From UBA1181 sp045639525 (GTDB lineage: Bacteria > Bacteroidota > Bacteroidia > Bacteroidales > Paludibacteraceae), in contig JAZUDI010000020.1 of the NCBI GenBank assembly GCA_045639525.1, forward strand, positions 3,094 through 67,093: a DNA stretch of 64,000 nucleotides. Direction: 5' to 3'. Below, piece by piece: positions 21,555 to 28,581 of the stretch. A program made the position numbers and the translations under genes. The notes beneath the pieces are model-generated. The model saw only the letters and a program-made list of their open reading frames with translations, was not told the origin of the DNA and ran no database searches. Positions within the stretch are counted from its first letter, which is position 1, and every line of letters starts with the position of its first letter.

Positions 21555-22901
21555 ATGGGAAATCCAAAAGCATTTTTGACCGTCCCTCGTAAAGAGGCAG
21601 GTTATCGACCTATAAACGACCGTATCCACGATTTTGGAGAGGTTGAACAGACATTGAATACCCGTGACCGCCAAGAGCAGGCGAGCCGTTGTATGGATTG
21701 TGGAGTGCCTTTCTGCCATTGGGCATGTCCGCTTGGTAACAAGGATCCAGAATGGAATGACGCTATCTACCGCGGTGATTGGGAGGGTGCATATAAGTTG
21801 TTGAAGAAGACCAACGACTTCCCAGAGTTCACTGGACGTATCTGTCCAGCGCTTTGCGAGAAGGCTTGTGTCCTCTACCACACGACTGGCGAGGCGGTTA
21901 CCAACCGTGAGAACGAATGTTCCATCGCTGAGCGTGCCTTCCAAGAGGGATATGTGACCATCGAACATCCAACCCGCAATGGCAAGCGTGTCGCTGTCAT
22001 CGGAGCGGGTCCTGCCGGATTGGCTGCCGCCAACCAACTCAACTACAAGGGTTATGAGGTGACTGTCTTCGAGAAGAATGAGGCTGCCGGTGGTTTGATG
22101 AGATATGGTATTCCAAACTTCAAGCTCAACAAGCAGATCATCGACCGTCGTATCGACGTGATGGAGCAAGAGGGTGTTAAATTCCTCTACAACCAAGATA
22201 TCGCGGCAGACAAGTTGCCTGAGGGATTCGATGCTTACGTTATCGCCACAGGTACGCCACAAGCGCGTGATTTGAAGGCGCCAGGTCGTGAGTTGAAGGG
22301 AATCCACCTCGCATTGGAGTTGCTTTCACAACAAAATAGAGTATTAGCAGGTATGAAGTTCAAGCCTGAGGAGTTGGTAAATTGCAAGGGTAAGAAGGTG
22401 CTTGTTATCGGTGGTGGTGATACGGGTAGTGACTGTATCGGTACCGCTCACCGTCAGGGAGCTGTCAGCGTGACTCAAATCGAGATCATGCCAAAGCCAC
22501 CAGTAGGACACAACGACAGCACACCATGGCCAAACTGGCCAGTCATCCTCAAGACTACCTCTTCACACGAGGAGGGTTGCGATCGTCGTTGGTTGCTCAA
22601 CACCAACCAATTCATCGGTGATGATAAGGGCTGTGTAAAGCAAGTTGAGGTGGAAGGTGTTATCTGGGAACCTAATCCAGAGGGCGGACGTCCAATCATG
22701 AAGTTGGATGGAAAGAAGGAGATCATCGAGGCTGACATCGTCTTCTTGGCGATGGGATTCATCAAACCCGAACAGCCAGCCTTCCCGTCTAATGTCTTTG
22801 TGGCAGGTGATGCCGCTTCAGGCGCTAGCCTTGTTGTACGTGCTATCGCAAGTGGTCGTAAGATCGCTGCCTCTGTCGACAAGTATTTGTCATCTAAGTA
22901 A
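21555..22901 (+). CDS. gltD: Glutamate synthase small subunit
   Basis: The 448-residue beta subunit feeds electrons from NAD(P)H to GltB. It has two N-terminal 4Fe-4S motifs (CMDCGVPFCHWACPLGN and CPALCEKACVL), an FAD-binding GAGPAGLAAANQL near residue 150, a nucleotide-binding GGGDTGSDC near 286, and the C-terminal FVAGDAASGASLVV that completes the FAD site. Size and motif order are normal. It follows gltB by 30 bp; asnB begins 87 bp downstream after a long palindrome (22921-22952). Confidence 0.97.
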   Translation: MGNPKAFLTVPRKEAGYRPINDRIHDFGEVEQTLNTRDRQEQASRCMDCGVPFCHWACPLGNKDPEWNDAIYRGDWEGAYKLLKKTNDFPEFTGRICPALCEKACVLYHTTGEAVTNRENECSIAERAFQEGYVTIEHPTRNGKRVAVIGAGPAGLAAANQLNYKGYEVTVFEKNEAAGGLMRYGIPNFKLNKQIIDRRIDVMEQEGVKFLYNQDIAADKLPEGFDAYVIATGTPQARDLKAPGRELKGIHLALELLSQQNRVLAGMKFKPEELVNCKGKKVLVIGGGDTGSDCIGTAHRQGAVSVTQIEIMPKPPVGHNDSTPWPNWPVILKTTSSHEEGCDRRWLLNTNQFIGDDKGCVKQVEVEGVIWEPNPEGGRPIMKLDGKKEIIEADIVFLAMGFIKPEQPAFPSNVFVAGDAASGASLVVRAIASGRKIAASVDKYLSSK

Positions 22902-22920
22902 TATTTTTAGTTTATTGGTT

Positions 22921-22952
22921 TTGTGGAGGCGCAGGAAACTGCGTCTCTACAA
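22921..22952. repeat. 32-bp palindrome with GAAA tetraloop between gltD and asnB
   Basis: A 14-bp stem (22921-22934 with 22939-22952, two wobbles) is closed by a GAAA tetraloop. No T run follows, so it is not a plain terminator. It may be an mRNA-processing or stability element that separates asnB from gltD, or a REP-like repeat. An 11-bp match to its left edge occurs at 63568. Confidence 0.55.
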
Positions 22953-22988
22953 TATAACCTTAAACAAAAGACCTTAAAATTTAAGATT

Positions 22989-24647
22989 ATGTGTAGCATT
23001 GCAGGTATATTCAACATACAGGGTGACACGAAGGCGCTTCGTGAAAAGGCGTTGCGTATGTCCCAGAAATTGAGACACCGTGGTCCGGACTGGTCGGGTG
23101 TCTATTGTGGTAAAACCGCGATTTTGGCTCATGAGCGTCTCTCTATTGTGGATCCGCTTTCAGGTGGTCAACCGCTTATCTCTCCAGATGGCAAGCATAT
23201 TTTGGCTGTCAATGGTGAGATCTACAACCATAAGGAGATTCGTCGTCGCAGCGATTACCAATTCCAAACTGGAAGTGACTGCGAGAGTATCTTGGCGCTT
23301 TACGCTGAGAAGGGTATTGACTTCTTGGAGGATTTGAGCGGTATCTTCGCCTTCGCCCTCTATGACGAGGAGAAGGATGAGTTCTTGATTGCCCGTGACC
23401 CGATAGGTGTTATTCCTTTGTACATTGGTCATGATGCGGACGGAACTTTGTATGTGGCCAGTGAGTTGAAGGGCTTGGAGGGATTCTGCGAAGAGTATGA
23501 ACCATTCTTGCCAGGTCACTATTACTACAGCAAAGAGGGCGTGATGAAGCCTTACTATAAGAGAGATTGGATGGAGTACGACGCGGTGAAGGATAACACT
23601 TCCTCTGCTCAGGAGGTGAAGACCGCATTGGAGGCTGCCGTGAAGCGTCAGTTGATGAGTGACGTTCCTTATGGTGTATTGCTTTCCGGAGGTCTTGACA
23701 GTAGTGTCATCAGCGCCATCACCATGAAATATGCCGCAAAACGCGTTGAGAGCGACGATAAGAACGAGGCATGGTGGCCACGTCTCCACTCTTTCGCTGT
23801 CGGTTTGAAGGGTGCGCCTGACTTGGCGAAAGCCAAAGAGGTAGCCGATTTCATCGGTACGGTTCACCATGAGGTGAACTACACGATTCAAGAGGGTATC
23901 GACGCGATTCGTGATGTGATCTATTATATCGAGACATATGATGTGACAACTGTACGTGCCTCCACACCAATGTATCTCTTGGCCCGTGTCATCAAGAGCA
24001 TGGGTATCAAAATGGTGCTTTCGGGCGAGGGTGCGGATGAGATCTTCGGTGGTTACTTGTATTTCCACAAGGCGCCATCTGCTGAGGAGTTCCATAAAGA
24101 GACGGTACGTAAGCTTGGTAAGCTCTATTTATACGACTGTCTCCGCGCTAACAAGAGTTTGGCCGCATGGGGCGTCGAGGGTCGTGTGCCATTCCTAGAT
24201 AAGGAGTTTTTGGATGTCGCTATGCGTCAAAATCCAGAAGCGAAGATGTGTCCAGGTTCCACCATGGAGAAGAAGATCGTCAGAGAAGGCTTCGAGGATA
24301 TGCTTCCAGCTAGCGTGGCTTGGAGACAGAAGGAGCAATTCAGCGACGGTGTAGGTTACTCATGGATCGATACTTTGAAGCAAATCACCAGCGAGGCTGT
24401 TACCGATGAGATGATGGCGCATGCGGCTGAGCGCTTCCCAATCAATACTCCGATGAACAAGGAGGAGTATTACTACAGAACCATCTTCGAGGAGCACTTC
24501 CCAAGCGCAAGTGCGGCTAAGAGTGTTCCTCACGAGGCATCTGTGGCATGTTCCACCGCAATTGCCCTTGAGTGGGATGCGGCTTGGAAGAAGATGAACG
24601 AGCCAAGCGGTCGTGCCGTAAAGGGCGTTCACGAGCAAGCATATTGA
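22989..24647 (+). CDS. asnB: Asparagine synthase (glutamine-hydrolysing)
   Basis: AsnB makes asparagine from aspartate, glutamine and ATP. The start at 22989 is fixed by the family requirement for Cys2 as the glutaminase nucleophile (MCSIAGIF); upstream in-frame codons are rejected. The 552-residue protein has the glutamine amidotransferase domain (HRGPDWSG, NGEIYNHKEIRR, DPIGVIPLYIG) and a C-terminal synthetase domain with the PPi loop LLSGGLDSSVIS and SGEGADEIFGGYLYF. It is the last gene of the dapL-gltBD operon and links glutamine use to the GS/GOGAT cycle. A strong terminator follows, and that terminator is duplicated 1.5 kb downstream. Confidence 0.96.
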   Translation: MCSIAGIFNIQGDTKALREKALRMSQKLRHRGPDWSGVYCGKTAILAHERLSIVDPLSGGQPLISPDGKHILAVNGEIYNHKEIRRRSDYQFQTGSDCESILALYAEKGIDFLEDLSGIFAFALYDEEKDEFLIARDPIGVIPLYIGHDADGTLYVASELKGLEGFCEEYEPFLPGHYYYSKEGVMKPYYKRDWMEYDAVKDNTSSAQEVKTALEAAVKRQLMSDVPYGVLLSGGLDSSVISAITMKYAAKRVESDDKNEAWWPRLHSFAVGLKGAPDLAKAKEVADFIGTVHHEVNYTIQEGIDAIRDVIYYIETYDVTTVRASTPMYLLARVIKSMGIKMVLSGEGADEIFGGYLYFHKAPSAEEFHKETVRKLGKLYLYDCLRANKSLAAWGVEGRVPFLDKEFLDVAMRQNPEAKMCPGSTMEKKIVREGFEDMLPASVAWRQKEQFSDGVGYSWIDTLKQITSEAVTDEMMAHAAERFPINTPMNKEEYYYRTIFEEHFPSASAAKSVPHEASVACSTAIALEWDAAWKKMNEPSGRAVKGVHEQAY

Positions 24648-24662
24648 TTTAAGAACTCTCAT

Positions 24663-24713
24663 AATTGTAGGGGCTGTTCTCAGGGATGAGGGCAGCCTTT
24701 TTTTAATTAAGAA
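24663..24713. repeat. 51-bp direct repeat, copy 1 (contains the asnB terminator)
   Basis: This sequence is identical over 51 bp to 26199-26249. It holds a 9-bp hairpin (24671-24679 with 24688-24696) and seven T, so it is the asnB terminator, followed by AATTAAGAA. The two copies bound a 1.5-kb accessory cassette. Confidence 0.9.
24671..24704 (+). terminator. Intrinsic terminator of asnB
   Basis: The stem GGCTG.../...CAGCC, extended by two G-T wobbles to 9 bp, has an 8-nt loop and is followed by seven T. Confidence 0.88.
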
Positions 24714-24891
24714 ATTTTTTATTTTATCAGGCGAAAATCAAAAAGACATGTTTTTCGCCCGAAAGTCGAATAATATGATGCTATTGAGATAAATCGTCTA
24801 GTGTGTGTCGTAAATCACTTGAATAAGTTTTTTTGTTAATTTCAAGGAAGTGATTCTCAGAGTGAGGGGTAAATATCAAACAAATGTGAAA

Positions 24892-24923
24892 TTTGGATTT
24901 GTATTTTATAATTCATAATTTTG
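24892..24923 (+). promoter_or_regulatory. Near-consensus Bacteroidota promoter in the cassette
   Basis: TTTG at 24892-24895, a 20-bp spacer and TAATTTTG at 24916-24923 match TTTG-N19-21-TAnnTTTG. No protein gene starts near it; the expected transcript start is about 24930. Confidence 0.65.
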
Positions 24924-24931
24924 TGCTATAT

Positions 24932-24968
24932 CTATAGACTTGAATTTCATGAGGTCTGTAGTTTTTTT
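24932..24968 (+). terminator. Hairpin with T run just after the promoter (attenuator-like)
   Basis: CTATAGAC at 24932-24939 pairs with GTCTGTAG at 24954-24961 (one wobble), and the stem can extend by two more pairs. Seven T follow directly. It starts within a few bases of the predicted transcript start, so it would either end a roughly 40-nt RNA or act as an attenuator. Confidence 0.55.
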
Positions 24969-25157
24969 GTTTTTATAAAGGCGTTTACTAAGCGCTCTGT
25001 TTTGACACTTCGAAATCTGGCAGTTTCTAATTCGGTCAAAGACAAAGCAACGGTAGATGTCTGCGTTGTTGTATGCATCCATTTATTTATGGTTGTTCAT
25101 ATGGCGTGGACTCTTGCGTTGCTCGTTTTGACTGAATGGGCTTGCCAGAGCCTCGAA

Positions 25158-25196
25158 GTGTGGAACGAGTAACAAGTGGTTCCACGCTTTTTGTTT
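25158..25196 (+). terminator. Intrinsic terminator in front of the XRE gene
   Basis: A 9-bp stem (25158-25166 with 25179-25187, one wobble) has a 12-nt loop and is followed by a T-rich tail. It implies that something is transcribed just upstream. Confidence 0.75.
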
Positions 25197-25240
25197 TGAT
25201 TAAGGTCTATTTTGGAACCTAATAGACAATCTGAGGGAAA

Positions 25241-25465
25241 GTGGATTTGTTAATTGGACAACATATAAAAGGCAAACTCAAGGAACGAAATATGTCTGTA
25301 AAGCTTTTTGCTGATAAATTAGGAATCAGAAGAACCAACGTCTATAGAGATGTGTTTGATCAGGCTAGTTTGGACACCGGTTTGTTGATGAAAATTTCAG
25401 AGATTCTACAATACGATTTTTTTGCTGACCTGTCAAAAAGACACCAAGAACGGTCTCGACATTAA
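25241..25465 (+). CDS. Small XRE-like helix-turn-helix regulator
   Basis: This 74-residue protein looks like a single Cro/C1-type HTH domain: IGQHIKGKLKERNMSVKLFADKLGIRRTNVYRDVF (helices 1-3), then SLDTGLLMKISEILQYDFFADLSK. Short Bacteroidota proteins with the IDTxLLxxISxxLxxDFFxDLS tail are common orphan regulators. The start is a GTG with a GAGGG ribosome site 4 bp upstream. It lies in the AT-rich cassette bounded by 51-bp repeats and may control the small membrane protein and lipoprotein genes behind it; that is inference. Confidence 0.75.
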   Translation: MDLLIGQHIKGKLKERNMSVKLFADKLGIRRTNVYRDVFDQASLDTGLLMKISEILQYDFFADLSKRHQERSRH

Positions 25466-25552
25466 ATTCCTATAGTATCTTATTAGATACATGTCTCTTT
25501 TGAGAGACTGATTTATCTGACCATTTGTTTGTTCAATAGTATTTTTGTGGGT

Positions 25553-25798
25553 ATGAAAAGCGTATGGATTAAATCAAAAGCGTTTAGGAGAATAGTGCTT
25601 TTTGTATTTGTGATAGTAGAGTTAAATATCGTGGCTCTTGTAGTGTACTATTTAATTAGTGCTGTCGTTGATTTGGCCGACTATAATATCGATTTGAGAA
25701 TGTTTATTTTTCATCCGATATGGTTGTGCTTTGTATTTGCGCTAGGGTTATTCTCTACTTTAGTTGCTGAGGTTTTAGATGATTATTTTTTAACTTAA
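25553..25798 (+). CDS. Small two-helix membrane protein, unknown
   Basis: The 81-residue product starting at ATG 25553 (MKSVWIKSK) is basic at its N-terminus and has two long hydrophobic segments, about residues 14-36 (IVLFVFVIVELNIVALVVYYLIS) and 50-75 (FHPIWLCFVFALGLFSTLVAEV). It ends in an acidic tail. I recognise no family. It precedes the DUF6567 lipoprotein by 11 bp, so the two are probably co-expressed. A TTG start upstream at 25529 is less likely. Confidence 0.55.
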   Translation: MKSVWIKSKAFRRIVLFVFVIVELNIVALVVYYLISAVVDLADYNIDLRMFIFHPIWLCFVFALGLFSTLVAEVLDDYFLT

Positions 25799-25809
25799 TT
25801 TTTTACGAT

Positions 25810-26181
25810 ATGAAGAAACTTTTATTATTGTTAAGTGCGTTATTAGTACTTATTATGTCAAGTTGTATGGGAACAGCATCAAACTTGATTAAGAATCAAA
25901 ACCAAAATCAAACAAGTGTTGTTTTATCTAAAAACAACTACAAGATTATCGGACAAGCTCAAGGTGAGGTTTCGACCCGTTATGTATTGTGTTTTGGTGG
26001 AATGCAGAAGAAAAATTTGCAAGCAAACGCAATTGCCGAGATGACAAAGTCTGCTAATTTAAAGGGATCTCAAGCATTAATTAATATTAATGTGAGAGAG
26101 TCAAACAGATTGTGGGCTGCAGGAATAATTAGAGAGGTATATTGTGTTGCTACTGGAACAATAATCGAATTTACAGATTAG
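25810..26181 (+). CDS. DUF6567-like lipoprotein
   Basis: The 123-residue protein has a lipoprotein signal peptide ending in the lipobox MSSC (Cys19). The mature part (TSVVLSKNNYKIIGQAQGEVSTRY, GGMQKKNLQANAIAEMTKSANLKGSQALININV, ATGTIIEF) matches the DUF6567 family of small Bacteroidota lipoproteins, from memory. It is probably anchored to a membrane; function is unknown. It is the last gene inside the repeat-bounded cassette; the second copy of the asnB terminator lies 18 bp after its stop and would terminate it. Confidence 0.72.
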   Translation: MKKLLLLLSALLVLIMSSCMGTASNLIKNQNQNQTSVVLSKNNYKIIGQAQGEVSTRYVLCFGGMQKKNLQANAIAEMTKSANLKGSQALININVRESNRLWAAGIIREVYCVATGTIIEFTD

Positions 26182-26198
26182 TAGATAATTTAATAGAC

Positions 26199-26249
26199 AA
26201 TTGTAGGGGCTGTTCTCAGGGATGAGGGCAGCCTTTTTTTAATTAAGAA
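26199..26249. repeat. 51-bp direct repeat, copy 2 (terminator of the cassette)
   Basis: Identical to 24663-24713, including the hairpin and T run. The repeat-to-repeat distance is 1536 bp. Beyond it the DNA becomes a run of AATTAAGAATTATG-like units. Confidence 0.9.
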
Positions 26250-26339
26250 TTATGAATTAAGAATTATGAAACGATAGATCGAGGTCAATTAAGAAATTGC
26301 GAAAAATGGGCAGAAGTTTTTTATATGTAAAAAATACAC

Positions 26340-26347
26340 TATATTTG
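26340..26347 (+). promoter_or_regulatory. Promoter -7 element for the Rpn gene
   Basis: TATATTTG (TAnnTTTG) lies 27 bp before the ATG at 26375. Confidence 0.55.
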
Positions 26348-26374
26348 TCATGCAATTTTAAAGATTATATTACT

Positions 26375-27316
26375 ATGAAACTACATGTTGCAAACCCTAT
26401 TTATGACACTGTCTTCAAATATTTGATGGAAGACGAGCGTTCAGCCAAGATTTTTCTCTCGGCGTTGTTAAAACAACAGGTGATAAAAGTGGAGATGAGA
26501 CGCCATGAATATACCAATGTAAACCGTGAGTCGATAGCTATGTTCCGCATTGATTTTGCCGCTACAATGAAGATGGATGATGGAGGAGAAAAGTTGGTGC
26601 TTATTGAGTTACAGAAGACATGGTTGGAGACCGAGACTCTTCGGTTCCGTCAATATTTAGCTGTCCACTATGCTAATCCTGAAAATATTCATGAAGAAAA
26701 TGGTTCGGAAAGATACGCGGTACCGATGATTGCAGTATATTTGTTAGGTCATAGTGTCGGCGAGATAGATGATCCTGTTGTGTACGTAACAAAGAAAGCC
26801 TATAATTATGACGGAAATGAAGTAATCAAAGGGAATCCGAACCCCTTTATCGATAGCTTGACTCATGATAGCATCTTCGTCCAGATACCTAAGTTGGCGA
26901 AAGTCGGGCGAAACAGTGGGTTGGATCGGGTGTTGAGTGTTTTTGATCAAACAAAAAAGAATATGGAGAATAGACATGTACTTGAAATAGATGATGCCGT
27001 TTATGGGGATGATGAAGATATGAAGTATCTTCTCAGACGTTTGGCAGCAGCTGCTTCGGATGCTGATCTTCGTCGTACAATGGTTGTTGAAGATGAATAT
27101 TATTCCGCTATTGAAAATCGTGATGCTGCTATTGCGAATAGGGACAAGCGTCTTGCCGAGCAGGATGCACAGATTGCCGAGCAGGATGCACAGATTGCGG
27201 AACAGGATAAGCGCATAGCTCTTTTAGTTCGTATGTTGTTATCTGGTGGGCAATCGCCTGAGCAAATAGCTCTCTCTCTTAATATGTCTGTGAATGATCT
27301 GTCGAAATATATGTAA
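26375..27316 (+). CDS. Rpn-family PD-(D/E)xK nuclease (transposase-like)
   Basis: The 313-residue protein starts NPIYDTVFKYLMEDERSAKIFLSALL, the standard opening of the Rpn/PDDEXK transposase-like family. RIDFAATMKMDDGGEKLVLIELQ supplies the catalytic D...ExQ core. Rpn proteins are DNA endonucleases that promote recombination and are often multicopy in Bacteroidota. The C-terminus is a heptad-like tail, AEQDAQI repeated three times, encoded by 21-bp direct repeats at 27155-27217, then a small helix that ends in MSVNDLSKYM. A start further upstream is rejected because the -7 element lies at 26340-26347. Two related but incomplete genes occur at 45881 and 63687. Confidence 0.85.
   Translation: MKLHVANPIYDTVFKYLMEDERSAKIFLSALLKQQVIKVEMRRHEYTNVNRESIAMFRIDFAATMKMDDGGEKLVLIELQKTWLETETLRFRQYLAVHYANPENIHEENGSERYAVPMIAVYLLGHSVGEIDDPVVYVTKKAYNYDGNEVIKGNPNPFIDSLTHDSIFVQIPKLAKVGRNSGLDRVLSVFDQTKKNMENRHVLEIDDAVYGDDEDMKYLLRRLAAAASDADLRRTMVVEDEYYSAIENRDAAIANRDKRLAEQDAQIAEQDAQIAEQDKRIALLVRMLLSGGQSPEQIALSLNMSVNDLSKYM
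27155..27217 (+). repeat. 21-bp tandem repeats inside the Rpn gene
   Basis: Two identical 21-bp units (27155-27175, 27176-27196) and one degenerate unit (27197-27217) encode the AEQDAQI coiled-coil repeats. Such units can expand or shrink by slippage without shifting the frame. Confidence 0.85.
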
Positions 27317-27417
27317 ATGTGGTTTTGCGAGTCGAATGTTTGTAAAGTTTAATTAAGAATTATAGCAAGTGGAGCTGTTTTGTGGTTCGTGACAAAATGC
27401 GTCGTTTTGTTGTGTAT

Positions 27418-27431
27418 AACTATCATTTTGC
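27418..27431. promoter_or_regulatory. Operator-like site, distal (AACTATCATTTTGC)
   Basis: Exact reverse complement of the site at 27694-27707, 276 bp away. It shares ACTATCATTTT with the operator half-sites upstream of dapL. Confidence 0.5.
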
Positions 27432-27672
27432 TATTAATTCTTCAAAAATTCAACCATTTTTCTTTCGTTGTAACGGCTAATCGTCTCAATTTTGTGCCAT
27501 TTAGGCGCAAAAATCAGGCCATAATTTATTACTAAAATTAAACATCATAAGAAATTGCGTTTGTTTGCTTACGGATTATAAGTAAATAATTAAATTTTCT
27601 TTCGGAATGTAATTTTTTATTTAGAAACTAATATTTGTGACTCTATATGATTTAAATTGTGTGATTATGTAA

Positions 27673-27680
27673 TATATTTG
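27673..27680 (+). promoter_or_regulatory. Promoter -7 element for dapF-glnN
   Basis: TATATTTG (TAnnTTTG), giving a leader of about 45 nt. The proximal operator-like site begins 14 bp after it, that is, at or just after the transcript start. Confidence 0.6.
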
Positions 27681-27693
27681 CATTGAAAATAAA

Positions 27694-27707
27694 GCAAAAT
27701 GATAGTT
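27694..27707. promoter_or_regulatory. Operator-like site, proximal (GCAAAATGATAGTT)
   Basis: Exact inverse of 27418-27431. Eleven bases, AAAATGATAGT, match the palindrome upstream of dapL (15702-15712). Its position just past the -7 element would suit a repressor. Confidence 0.5.
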
Positions 27708-27729
27708 AAACGCTAAAATTGCAAACAAT

Positions 27730-28551
27730 ATGACAAATTCAATCCGATTCACGAAGATGCATGGCGCTGGCAATGATTACATTTATGTAAATACATTGGC
27801 CTATCCCATTGCGGATCCTGAGCGGGCGGCTATCGAATGGAGCCGTTTCCATACGGGTATCGGATCGGATGGTTTGGTGTTGATTGGCAAGTCCGATAAG
27901 GCGGATTTTAGCATGCGTATTTTCAATGCCGATGGTTCAGAGGCTAAGATGTGTGGAAACGCGTCGCGCTGCATTGGCAAATATGTCTATGATTATCAGT
28001 TGACCGATAAGACCACCGTGACTTTGGAAACGTTGTCGGGTATTAAGGTCATTGAGTTGAAGATCGTGGATGGTGAGTGTGTCGGAGCGACAGTGGATAT
28101 GGGTGAGCCTATCTTAAGTCAACCCTCCCAATGTGCCACTGCGGACGGTAGCCTTAACAACGAAGAGGGCGTCTTTGTATCGATGGGAAACCCTCATTTC
28201 GTCTGTTTCGTGAAGGATAGTGAAAGCCACGATGTGGCGGGCGAGGGAAAGAAGAGGGAGTTTGATCCTATCTTCCCGGAGAGATGCAACATTGAGTTCG
28301 CTACTATTCGTCCAGATGGCTCTATCCGCATGAGAGTGTGGGAGCGAGGAAGCGGCATCACGATGGCTTGCGGAACAGGTGCCTGCGCCACGGCGGTAGC
28401 GGCATGCGTGAAAGGGTTGACAGGAAGAGAATCAGACATTGAAATGGATGGAGGAACGCTTCACATCGAGTGGCGTGAGTCTGACAACCATATCTACATG
28501 ACGGGTCCTGCGGCAACCGTTTTTGAAGGTGAACTAATAGAGAGAAACTAA
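27730..28551 (+). CDS. dapF: Diaminopimelate epimerase
   Basis: DapF interconverts LL- and meso-diaminopimelate, the peptidoglycan and lysine precursor, by a two-cysteine acid/base mechanism. Both catalytic cysteines are visible: Cys75 in NADGSEAKMCGNASR and Cys214 in GSGITMACGTGACATAVA. The KMHGAGNDYIYV opening and VSMGNPHFVCF are also diagnostic. At 273 residues it is normal. It receives the product of DapL (15793-17022) and shares an operon with the type III glutamine synthetase 30 bp downstream, tying lysine/cell-wall synthesis to nitrogen supply. Confidence 0.95.
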   Translation: MTNSIRFTKMHGAGNDYIYVNTLAYPIADPERAAIEWSRFHTGIGSDGLVLIGKSDKADFSMRIFNADGSEAKMCGNASRCIGKYVYDYQLTDKTTVTLETLSGIKVIELKIVDGECVGATVDMGEPILSQPSQCATADGSLNNEEGVFVSMGNPHFVCFVKDSESHDVAGEGKKREFDPIFPERCNIEFATIRPDGSIRMRVWERGSGITMACGTGACATAVAACVKGLTGRESDIEMDGGTLHIEWRESDNHIYMTGPAATVFEGELIERN

Positions 28552-28581
28552 GTACTAATATTAACCTAAAAATGTAAATTT

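Larger units (their letters stand above)
24930..25196 (+). ncRNA. Candidate noncoding transcript in the asnB-XRE gap
   Basis: The 527-bp gap 24714-25240 has no convincing protein gene. It has a good promoter (24892-24923) and, at 25158-25196, a terminator. The intervening stretch contains a second hairpin-plus-T element at 24932-24968 and small stems such as GGCT/AGCC near 25139-25152. An 83-codon frame (24921-25172) would start at a TTG inside the promoter and resembles nothing known. A noncoding RNA of about 265 nt is the simplest reading, but no known RNA family was recognised. Confidence 0.3.
27317..27729. other. AT-rich intergenic region upstream of dapF-glnN
   Basis: This 413-bp stretch has no credible gene. 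It contains an ACAAAA/TTTTGT inverted repeat (27392-27410), a pair of exact 14-bp inverted sites (27418-27431 and 27694-27707) and a -7 promoter element (27673-27680). It is likely the control region of the dapF-glnN operon. Confidence 0.6.

Noticed and set aside
24921..25172. An 83-codon open frame in the gap before the XRE gene.
   Set aside because: It starts at a TTG inside the promoter element, ends inside a terminator hairpin, and its sequence resembles no protein.
27155..27217. Regular direct repeats considered as a CRISPR-like array.
   Set aside because: The 21-bp units are contiguous without spacers, in frame, and encode coiled-coil residues of the Rpn protein.
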